The notes below the pieces were generated by a model. That model had not been told where the DNA came from. It saw only the letters and a list, made by a program, of their open reading frames with translations, and ran no database searches. From positions 1 through 20,978 of the IMG/VR virus record IMGVR_UViG_3300025133_000721: a stretch of 20,978 nt of DNA. The stretch is one strand, 5' to 3'. Positions 1 through 8,100 of this stretch are shown here, piece after piece. Numbering within the stretch: position 1 is the stretch's first letter; each line of letters starts with the position of its first letter. This DNA is from a virus. A program made the translations under genes and the position numbers.

Positions 1-871
1 CTACATTGATTTCTGGATCTGTTATTTGATCCTCCGGAGATGGAACAGTAAATATTTGTTCTTCTGTTTCTGGTTTGTTAAATGGAGTTGAAGTATCTAT
101 TTTAGCTAATTCAGGTTCTTTTTCCTCAACAGGCATGGGTTTAACAGGTATTTTTTCTAAAGTTGCATCGCCCAAGTTTTCTGGTATTATAGGCGGTTCA
201 ACTCTAGTAACATCTGGTTCAGCAGGTAATGGTTCAGGAACTTCTATTTGCTTTCTTATTCTTTCTCTTTCTTTTTCTTGATCTTTTTTATATTCATGCC
301 ATTTCTTTTTACTAATACGACCCCAATCACCATCAGCACCAGAAGGACCAAGATCATAACCTTGTTCAATCATTTCTTGCTGCTTCTGCTTGTAAGTGTT
401 TTTATTTATAGTACCATAACTTTCTATAGCACGCCTAGTTACATGACCAGTGTCAGGATCGGTCCATTGTGGATTTTTTAATGCATATTCGTGGTCTTTA
501 TCATATAGAACTTCGTCTAAAGGTTTACCTCCATGAGCAGGCAAAGCTATAGTTGTGTAAGGTTCTGCGCCTTCTTTATGATTTCTATCAAAATATTTTT
601 CAACTAAATCAAGCTGCTCAAGTTCGTTCATAGATGTTAACTTGCTATGGTCAAACTGTAAATCTTTAGCTGTCTTATCCATAAACTGTATAAGCCCAGT
701 TGCTGAAGAACCTGGGTTTTTACCTTTAACATTAAAATTTGACTCGTTTTCTATAGCGGTTAATAACGAGTCTACGCTAAACCCAAATTTTTCTGCAATG
801 GAATTTACCCTATCCTCTACCCCAGGTATTTGTAAGAATTGTTCTCTAGTTAAATCGCCTTCTTGCGCCAT
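1..871 (-). CDS. Virion lytic transglycosylase, N-terminal part (runs off left edge)
   Basis: The reading frame is open from an ATG at 871 to the window edge (290 codons, no stop), so the C-terminus is missing. Residues 20-110 look like an SLT/GEWL-type transglycosylase: the segment AIENESNFN (40-48) carries the catalytic-type Glu in the usual 'ES.F' setting, E43, and SSATGLIQFM (56-65) matches the family 'A.GL.Q' motif. Residues 160-195 resemble a peptidoglycan_binding_1 repeat (DLGPSGADGDWG at 173-184). From about 208 it becomes Pro/Glu-rich, probably a linker to the missing part. The enzyme would cut glycan strands of the host wall, most likely from within the virion during DNA entry, since it follows two ejection-type genes and has no signal peptide. 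T7 gp16 likewise has its transglycosylase domain at the N-terminus. A free endolysin is less likely in this position. The 19-nt leader is A/T only, with no Shine-Dalgarno sequence. Confidence 0.88.
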   Translation of the reverse strand, partial: MAQEGDLTREQFLQIPGVEDRVNSIAEKFGFSVDSLLTAIENESNFNVKGKNPGSSATGLIQFMDKTAKDLQFDHSKLTSMNELEQLDLVEKYFDRNHKEGAEPYTTIALPAHGGKPLDEVLYDKDHEYALKNPQWTDPDTGHVTRRAIESYGTINKNTYKQKQQEMIEQGYDLGPSGADGDWGRISKKKWHEYKKDQEKERERIRKQIEVPEPLPAEPDVTRVEPPIIPENLGDATLEKIPVKPMPVEEKEPELAKIDTSTPFNKPETEEQIFTVPSPEDQITDPEINV

Positions 872-890
872 ATAATTTAATTATTATTTT

Positions 891-2459
891 CTAAAAACTT
901 GCTCTTGTATCAAAAGCTTTCATAGATTCACCATTAAAAGTCTCCCAGCCCTGTGGATTACCATCTAAAGGCATTTGTTTAAATATTTTTTGAGTACTTA
1001 AATAACTTGTAAACAAATTAAAACCTTGTTCAGTTGAAAGATCAAAAGCTCTTTTCTCCTTACCTATTATTATTCCAACATGATTAGGTTTCTTTTTATC
1101 TTTTAAAGGCCCTAAATTAATACCGGTACCACGAAAAGCAGTTTGTAAGTTTTTCATAGCTTGTTTAGGGTTTGTTTTTAGAAGATTTCTTGTGTTGTCT
1201 ATACCACCTACAGATTTAGCAACTAACATATCTACATACAGTTCTCTTTTTTGTGTATCTATTTCTTTTTTAGTACCATAAATAGCTTCTCCTTGAGCAC
1301 CCCTTAAATATCTACCTTTAATATTTTCTTTAATATTGTATTGTTCGTTGTGTACATCAGCAACTCCTTGACCATACCATTTAGCCATATTCTTAAGATT
1401 GTGATCTAACCCTGTTTTTTGTCTAAGAAAATCTTCAGCCTCTTCTTTTGTCCATAGAAAATTACCATCTTTATCAAGAGCTGGTGAACCGCCAACTTCT
1501 ACTCCTGGCGTATATTCTCTCTTATCAAAATTCATTATCTCACCATTTTCATCTTGGTAGAATTCTTTTGGTAATTTTCCACTAGCAAAAGCATTTGCAT
1601 AGGTAAGATCTTCATCGTCAGGAAGAATATCCATAAACATCATTGACATTTTCTCCCCAGAAGTAGCTGGTGACTCAGAATCTTTATCAGATTTACCATC
1701 TTTTATTTTTGATAATAATTCTTTAGCCGCAGTTTCTGCAGTTAAAGGACTGGTAGCTGAAATTCCTTTTTGTTCTTTTTCAGTAAAATAATCGTTAGCA
1801 GCGGTACCACCATTGTTATAATCACCTTGTGGTAAAGGTAAAGGATTGTTTGCATTTGTTCCATATATAGTACCATCGGGCATTGTTACTTTTATATTGT
1901 AATTATCTTCTTTTGGATATTCTATTTTAACACCAGTATCTTCTCCTTCAAGAGTGGTATGTATTAGTGCTAAATGATTTTGTTGTCTTGGATTTAAAGA
2001 ACCATTATAATTACCATTTAATTCATAATTACCATATCTTATATCAACTAATTGTTGATTACCTTTATCAATATTTTGAATATAACCAGCTGCAGTTGTT
2101 ATATCTTTTTGGGCTTTCATATCGTTTTTATTTCTTGATAAAATCGATGCGTTTTCTTGATACATACCGCTAACCTCTTTCATAAGACCTTCCATTCCCG
2201 GCACATTTTCATTACCATTTATTTGAGTGTCTGTTAGAAAAGGTACAGTATCTAAGTTTGGTTTATTCTCCATTAATTGTTTAAAGGTGGCTTGTTGTTC
2301 TTGGTATATTTTGTTCAAATGATCCATACCGGGTTTTGATTTGTCTTTAAAACCACTACTAAAAGCTGTATATTGAGCGATAGCGGCACCACCGTCTCCT
2401 ACTGCTAACTCATTTGCTTCTAACATCCCTTTATCAGCTTGTCCTGTTATATTTGCCAT
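891..2459 (-). CDS. Probable internal virion (ejection) protein, 522 aa
   Basis: I do not recognise a named family. The protein starts at ATG 2459, just after the stop of the 304-aa gene, and ends 19 bp before the transglycosylase gene, so the three look cotranscribed. Residues about 45-135 are polar and probably helical (many Gln, Lys, Glu); about 140-235 are Asn/Gly-rich with likely beta strands; 240-300 are acidic and include PDDEDL; the last 170 residues are Lys-rich and probably helical. There is no signal peptide or membrane segment. Position between a gp14-like protein and a transglycosylase is that of T7 gp15, a component of the channel through which DNA is ejected, so an internal virion role is the best guess. 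This is inferred from gene order and not from sequence similarity. A tail component is the main alternative. Confidence 0.7.
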   Translation of the reverse strand: MANITGQADKGMLEANELAVGDGGAAIAQYTAFSSGFKDKSKPGMDHLNKIYQEQQATFKQLMENKPNLDTVPFLTDTQINGNENVPGMEGLMKEVSGMYQENASILSRNKNDMKAQKDITTAAGYIQNIDKGNQQLVDIRYGNYELNGNYNGSLNPRQQNHLALIHTTLEGEDTGVKIEYPKEDNYNIKVTMPDGTIYGTNANNPLPLPQGDYNNGGTAANDYFTEKEQKGISATSPLTAETAAKELLSKIKDGKSDKDSESPATSGEKMSMMFMDILPDDEDLTYANAFASGKLPKEFYQDENGEIMNFDKREYTPGVEVGGSPALDKDGNFLWTKEEAEDFLRQKTGLDHNLKNMAKWYGQGVADVHNEQYNIKENIKGRYLRGAQGEAIYGTKKEIDTQKRELYVDMLVAKSVGGIDNTRNLLKTNPKQAMKNLQTAFRGTGINLGPLKDKKKPNHVGIIIGKEKRAFDLSTEQGFNLFTSYLSTQKIFKQMPLDGNPQGWETFNGESMKAFDTRASF

Positions 2460-2461
2460 AA

Positions 2462-3376
2462 TTATATTGATTTAAATTGAACGTCTAACTTAGAATAATC
2501 AACCATATCATAACCATTAGCGTGTCTTACGACTGCTTCTTGTGGTATTTCATCTGACATAACACCTTGATAAATTCCTTTGCCATTTTCTTTGCTCTTG
2601 TACTCAAAGTTATATATATTTAATCCACTAGGTGATTTACCTACTAATTTAATATTTTTCTTTAATTTACGATCAGAACTTTTAAATTGATCCCAACTAA
2701 AACCTCCTTTACCATCAGCTCCTCCAGTTGGACTATAACCAGCGGCATAACCACTAGCCACAGATCCTGCAACCTCACCAATTCCACCAGCGATCATTGC
2801 TTTATGTGCTGCTATATCTTTCTTTGCAGCACCTAAACGTTGAGCATCCATACCAAACAACGTGCTTTGTCTACTTAAATCCAGTCTCTGTTGTTCGCTA
2901 ACTCCTTTTCCATAAACAGTTTGAGCTTGTAATTCCATTTGTTGTTCCATCATACCGCCTTTAGCAATTAATTGTTGATTAGCAGCTTCTTGTTGAGCTA
3001 TTGAAGCAGATGATGCTTGACTTTGCATCATATTTTGATTTGCTAAAGCTTGGGCTAAAGAAGCTACGCCACTACCACCAGCAGATCTTTGTAGTCCTTG
3101 CATTAAATTAGCTTGAGATTGTTGAAACATTTGATTTTGAAATTCAGCAGCTTTAGTACTAACAGTTATATCCTCATATGTATTTTGGAAATTTTGTTGT
3201 ACGTTTTCAAAAGGATTTTGAATAACGCGATCTTTATATCTTGCTCTAGATGCATCGTATTCACCTTGGGCTTCTCTTAATTCACGTCTTCTTGCCCCAC
3301 GGCCTGCCATCCCCATGCCTATTTTTGCTAAACCACTTATTGCGCCTGATACGGCCATTATTGCTAAAGGACCCAT
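2462..3376 (-). CDS. Ejection-type internal virion protein with C-terminal S74 chaperone domain
   Basis: 304 aa in two parts. Residues 1-28 form a hydrophobic, Gly-rich segment (MGPLAIMAVSGAISGLAKIG) followed by a basic stretch; residues 30-185 are very rich in Gln, Ala and Met and probably alpha-helical; a second Gly/Ala-rich hydrophobic stretch lies at about 190-215. This composition resembles T7 gp14-type internal virion proteins that enter the host envelope. Residues 234-304 match the intramolecular chaperone/peptidase S74 family: the SDRKLK motif begins at S234, and S234 with K239 has the Ser-to-Lys spacing of the self-cleaving dyad; NIYNFEYK, GIYQGV and the C-terminal YDMVDYSKLDV block follow. 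Known members trimerise a fibre and then cut themselves off. Cleavage here would be just before S234. Domain assignment is confident; the function of the N-terminal part is inferred from composition and gene order. Confidence 0.85.
   Translation of the reverse strand: MGPLAIMAVSGAISGLAKIGMGMAGRGARRRELREAQGEYDASRARYKDRVIQNPFENVQQNFQNTYEDITVSTKAAEFQNQMFQQSQANLMQGLQRSAGGSGVASLAQALANQNMMQSQASSASIAQQEAANQQLIAKGGMMEQQMELQAQTVYGKGVSEQQRLDLSRQSTLFGMDAQRLGAAKKDIAAHKAMIAGGIGEVAGSVASGYAAGYSPTGGADGKGGFSWDQFKSSDRKLKKNIKLVGKSPSGLNIYNFEYKSKENGKGIYQGVMSDEIPQEAVVRHANGYDMVDYSKLDVQFKSI
2465..2677 (-). other. S74-type intramolecular chaperone domain (residues 234-304)
   Basis: This is the C-terminal domain of the 304-aa protein. 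It begins at the predicted autocleavage serine (S234), with the lysine partner five residues on (K239). The rest follows the family pattern: a LVGKSPSGLNIY strand block, a YQGVMSDE segment, and a final VDYSKLDV strand. In endosialidase and other fibre proteins this domain guides trimerisation and is then released. Confidence 0.82.
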
Positions 3377-3431
3377 ATTATATTGTTTTTTTATTTAATG
3401 TCATATGTAATATAGTTACATTTATTGATTA

Positions 3432-3836
3432 TTATTTACTACTTCTTACTATTTCTGCACCTACGTTAAATAGTTCTGCTTTTTTTCTGGAATTATTAAT
3501 AAAATTTACACTAGCGTAATAACCTTTTAATCTATTTAGTTCAACAATATTGTTTTTACTAAAAAACATAAAGTAATTACCTGGATTTTGATAGCCCATT
3601 GTATCATAATCTACTCCTCCTGGTAAATCATAAACCGACAAACCAGCATAATCAATAGTAATATCACTACCATTTACACTTGTTATGTTTCCAACTTTTA
3701 TTGGACCTTCAGTTGCGGTATCGTAATTCCCACCAATACCAAAATTAGAATTAGCATGTTCACAAAAGAAAAGAGTGTCTCCAATCTTTAGTGAATTGTT
3801 CAATGCTTGATCTATATTAAAAGTTACGCTTGCCAT
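3432..3836 (-). CDS. Small beta-rich virion structural protein, 134 aa
   Basis: I do not recognise a named family, but the sequence looks like a compact beta protein. Residues 12-62 contain a strand-turn pattern SLKIGDTLFF, then KVGNITSV and ITIDYAG; the C-terminal 40 residues (NRLKGYYASVNFINN, AELFNVGAEIVRSSK) resemble the end of small structural proteins I associate with marine phages. There is no signal peptide or membrane segment. Its stop is 55 bp before the start of the ejection-type gene, and only one base separates its start from the stop of the 433-aa protein gene, so it is probably translated with the neck and tail block. A minor tail or tail-tip role is plausible; this is inference from position and fold-like pattern. 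Confidence 0.72.
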   Translation of the reverse strand: MASVTFNIDQALNNSLKIGDTLFFCEHANSNFGIGGNYDTATEGPIKVGNITSVNGSDITIDYAGLSVYDLPGGVDYDTMGYQNPGNYFMFFSKNNIVELNRLKGYYASVNFINNSRKKAELFNVGAEIVRSSK

Positions 3837-3837
3837 A

Positions 3838-5139
3838 TTAATAAGTATCTGTTATTGTTATTATTTTATTTAAATCTAACGTTAGTGTGAAACTTGTATG
3901 TGCTGATTTAAGGAAAGTAAGTGTTCCTGTTAAAGATGAAGTATCAGAACTACCAGTAAAATATATATCTGTATCAACTGGTATTGTAGTTGCGTTTGTC
4001 CCACTAGCAACAAACGTGTCAGCATCAGTAACGCTACTAACTGTTAACGCTTGATCTAATCCAGTCATACTTATTGTATTGCCAGCTTTAATACCTCTTG
4101 TACTATCAACATCAACACTAGTACTACTACTCCATTGAGTTTTTATTTGAGTTTTTACATTAAAATCTGTAGCACCACCAGTATCGTTATTAGTTACTGT
4201 TGCTAAAGCATATTTCATGTCACTAAGTTCTATATCAGCTCCATAAATATTTTTTACGTTTTGAAGACCATATGCTTGTATTGTTAACGTAGAATCATTT
4301 TCAAATGACTGTGCGTTAGAAAGCGTAAGAGTTTTTGCTTTAGCATTAACACCCCTTATTATTGCTTCTGTACTTAACGCTACTGTATCATCTTCTACTC
4401 CAACATTTTCAACTTTATGAGTAATTTCCATACCAACACGCAATCCTTTAATATCATCTAATATTACTGTAGCTGAACTACTAGTAGCTCCATTAACAAT
4501 TTTTTGCGTTGTTGTATAAAAATGACTTTCGTCGGGTTGAGCTAGTATAGTTAATGCATGATCACTATTGTTTATTGGTATAGTCCAATCTAAAGTAGTT
4601 GTATTATTTGGTGATTCTAAAGCTAATTTATTACCTATATTTTTAAAATCAGTAGATTTAGGTTTTACAAAAGTATAATTAGATGGTTCGACAATATCAG
4701 AATCTGAATGTAAAAGAGATATTGTTGTTGTTATATCTAAGTATTGGTAAATAGAACTTGGATATTTTAAACTTCCGTTTGCATTTGTTTCTATGCTAAA
4801 ATTAGGTACTTTATAAATTAAACTAGTAGATAAAGAATCTACAAACGATGTTTCAAAATGACTTTCTGCATAAACATAAACGTTGTATTCATCAGGATCT
4901 GTAACAAGTGGAAATGTTATAGGAATAAAATATCCTTCTTCATCTAAAATCTCTTTTTGTAATAATCTATATGCGGTAGATGTAAAAGTTTTTGTTTCAA
5001 AATTATAATAATGATTATCTTCATTAGTAACATATACACTAAAAACAGCGCCAACGTCTCCAAGAATAGACAATCTTCTTATTGTTTTGTTTTTAGATAA
5101 GTCACTATTATCTATATTTACTGATTTTATCTTTTTCAT
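3838..5139 (-). CDS. Beta-repeat tail or appendage structural protein, 433 aa
   Basis: The protein is rich in Thr, Ser, Asp and Val with alternating hydrophobic residues throughout, as in beta-sandwich appendage proteins, and has no signal peptide. Residues 1-110 form a conserved-looking N-terminal domain (RRLSILGDVGAVFSVYV at 21-37, then a DPDEYNVYVYAE strand at 81-92) that may dock to the tail. Residues 218-290 and 336-396 look like two copies of the same small module: Ser/Thr-rich entry, a V.V.D strand, a short 'KGL.VGM.I' or 'RGIKAGNTI' turn, then strands ending in hydroxyl-rich residues. It lies one base after the giant stabilisation gene and one base before the 134-aa gene. A tail-attached spike or adaptor is likely, but no enzymatic or receptor-binding motif is visible. 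Confidence 0.75.
   Translation of the reverse strand: MKKIKSVNIDNSDLSKNKTIRRLSILGDVGAVFSVYVTNEDNHYYNFETKTFTSTAYRLLQKEILDEEGYFIPITFPLVTDPDEYNVYVYAESHFETSFVDSLSTSLIYKVPNFSIETNANGSLKYPSSIYQYLDITTTISLLHSDSDIVEPSNYTFVKPKSTDFKNIGNKLALESPNNTTTLDWTIPINNSDHALTILAQPDESHFYTTTQKIVNGATSSSATVILDDIKGLRVGMEITHKVENVGVEDDTVALSTEAIIRGVNAKAKTLTLSNAQSFENDSTLTIQAYGLQNVKNIYGADIELSDMKYALATVTNNDTGGATDFNVKTQIKTQWSSSTSVDVDSTRGIKAGNTISMTGLDQALTVSSVTDADTFVASGTNATTIPVDTDIYFTGSSDTSSLTGTLTFLKSAHTSFTLTLDLNKIITITDTY
3952..4134 (-). repeat. Beta module, copy 2 of the 433-aa protein (residues 336-396)
   Basis: Divergent second copy of an internal duplication. The matching anchor points are V.VD strand, RGIKAGNTI turn, LTVSSV strand and a final IYFTG strand. 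Similarity is at the level of strand pattern, with low residue identity. Confidence 0.45.
4270..4488 (-). repeat. Beta module, copy 1 of the 433-aa protein (residues 218-290)
   Basis: First copy of the internal duplication: TVILDD strand, KGLRVGMEI turn, IIRGVN and KTLTLS strands, closing on STLTIQAYG. It is longer than copy 2 by an acidic loop (VENVGVEDDT). Confidence 0.45.
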
Positions 5140-5140
5140 A

Positions 5141-8100
5141 TTATGACATTTGAATTGTTACTTCATTAGAATATTCTACCCTTCCTAAAGCGTCCGTTGT
5201 TTTTAATCTAAAACCGTAGTATTTATCTACACCTACTTGAGTCCAAGGAGCATCTAATAAACTTTGATAACCCGTAATAAATGGAGAATCCCAGTTATTT
5301 GGAGGAAGAGTAAGATGTGTAGTGTAAGTGGGTATATAAGCGCTTGTTTCACTATTCGTAACTGGTGAGGCAAAGTTTGGTTCATATGGATCGTGGAAAA
5401 GATCATTAACAGGTACAGTTAGATATGGAGGTGTTGGGTTTAAAGTATTGTCATGGCGTATTGAAGGCACGGTAGTGGTGTTAGGATCGTTTGTCCAACC
5501 ACCTACATTCCAATCAGCGGCAATAGCAGAGTCAGTAGTTCCTGAATCAACAGCGTATTCCATTTCATAAACATAAGGTTCGTTTATTAACGCTCCATAA
5601 GCACTTGTTGTACCGTTCGTAATATAGAAGTTGTATTCATTATAATAGTATCCACCTAAATTAAGTGTTTGTAACCATTGTTTTTGTACTATTAATACTG
5701 GTGGTGTGTATAAATTAGTTAAGTCAAACAAACAGCTCCCATCTTGAACTGTAACAAGGGAGTTATGATTTGAAGATGTTCCATTAGCATCATAACAACC
5801 AAGAACAGCATCAAATGATTTTGTTATAGTATGTGTATGTGTAATTGCGTTTAAATCCGCATCGTACCAATAAAACGTAAAATTACCAACAACTTGACCG
5901 TCTGAAGTTAAGTTTATATTTTGATCCCAAGTATTTGTATATGGAACGTTATTACCTATTAAATTAGATTGACCTGGAATCGCTATATCAAAATCAAAAT
6001 AAGAAGGAGCATCAGTATAAGGAGTAGAAGGATCAGCTATATCATATCTTAAATTTGAAAAATTAGCTTGATAATTTGGTGTTGTAGTAACAACTGGATA
6101 GTCAGAAGGGGTAAAAGGATTTAATACAGTTCCTATAGGTGATCCTGTTACAAAGAAACTAGAAAGAACACCTAAACCTTGAACTGAAAAATTCTCTGTA
6201 TTTATTGTCCCAGTGTTTCCTGAAGTAGCACCTTTTATAGGACTAAACCACTCGTCTTGTTTTTCTGTAAAATTTAAAGCCGTTCCTAATTGATCTTCAT
6301 TTGTAGATATGTCATTAACATACCAACCTTGAGTAGTTATTCTATTTTTAAAATTTTGTTTAGCATAAGAATCTAATGTCTGTCCTGTACTACCCTCATA
6401 ATTAAGTGCTGAAAATGATTTAATAGTTTGTGGCTCTTGATTAAATAAGACTTTTATCTCAGACGGTGTAAAACCACCACCATCATTTAAGTAAAAAGTA
6501 TTTCTATCTACAGATTTATCATGGTGTTTATAAGCATTACCTTTTTTAAATGTAAAAAATTCATTTGCAACACTAATACCATTCTCTGGAATAAAAGATT
6601 TAAAACTAACCCATCCTTTTTCACTTTCTTTATAACTTAGTGTATGATTGTGATAATCTCCATATCGATTTAATTCATTATATTTTAATGTTAAGTTGTA
6701 TTCTTGTTTTCTGGCGTCATAACAACCTATTAAATATTTAGTATTTTTTAAATTATCAAAAAACCATGTTTTCATACCGGCTTCTGATATAGGTGTCAAT
6801 CCATCTTTAGATAATCTAAGAACAGCACCCCTTTGTTTGTCTGTAAAATAAGCTCTATAAGATTCTTTAGAAAATGACTCTGGATTTTTTGAGATACCAT
6901 AATCACCAACAAAAGGTATGGTTTGTCCTAAAACATTAATATTAGCTGTTAATTGAGGGTTTCCATCGGCATTATAAACAGCGTCTTTATTAGCTAATAT
7001 TTTTACAACTTTATCTTCGCAGAAAGTTATTAAATCAGTATTTCTACTAAATAGTTTTTGCACGGTACCATAAGTTGGATTTAAATCTTTTGTTATTTTC
7101 TCTCCTTGTATAAATTGATTTAAATCATTAGTACCACTAGTAGAATTATATATTCCTGAAAATATTAAACCACTACCTCTTCTTTCTTCTTTATATAAAT
7201 TACCCTCTAAAGTAGTTGAAACTTTAGGCCCTTTATCTATAATAATACCATTAAAAGCATCTTTAATTCTATTTGACTCTACACCATTACCAAAAGAATA
7301 ACAATTGAACCAAGGTAATTCTACCGCTGTTGTATTGTGAAAATCAAAATTAATATTAATATTACCTGTTTCTAAATGATCTTCAGCAACCTTAAAGGCT
7401 ATTGTTATTTCATCGTCACTAAAAAATAAAACATCAGGATATCCACTATTATCAGGATTTGATACTTGTAAAAACATATCAACCCATACGCCTGATTCAC
7501 TAATAAGTTGTATCACTCCATTATCAAAAATTTTATTTACATAAGTTTTTTGACTTCCACCACCCCCGCTAATACCTCGATCATTACCAAGACTTGATTG
7601 TCCAGAACCACCGGTTGGAATATAAGAGGCTATTTCAACATTCATTCCTGGTTTTATATAATTATGTATATTTGATGTTGTTAAAGTTATTGGATAAGCA
7701 TCACTCGCTTCATGATAAAGATTTATATCTACACTATCTTTTGGCTCTGTTTCCCATATAGCTGGATTATCAGGTAAATCTTCATCGTCAGCTATAGGTT
7801 CTATTATTTCTAACGTATAACCCTGCGCTTTTGTTATACCACTTTTTACATCAGGACCTGAGTTTGAAGAACCATCTAAATTAAATTCTGCGTTTGGATC
7901 AGTATTAGGAGAAAAACCATTCATGGCTATTTGCCCGTCGTTAGGAGCTGTTGGATCCCATGTCATTTTTTTATCAAGCCATAACCTCCAATTTCTACTA
8001 AAGTTTTCTGGTCTTCTTGCATTCGATCTAAGACCACCAGAACCCCACGATGCTCTGTCTATGTCATAATCATAACGTAACTTATAAATATCGTTTACAC

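Noticed and set aside
75-875. Plus-strand open frames opposite the transglycosylase gene (75-281, 248-481, 642-875)
   Set aside because: They lie antisense to a continuous minus-strand frame with clear SLT motifs and have low-complexity Ser/Phe/Leu translations.
3250-3519. Plus-strand 89-aa hydrophobic open frame
   Set aside because: Leu-rich translation is the antisense image of Gln/Arg-rich coding sequence and spans two real minus-strand genes and their gap.
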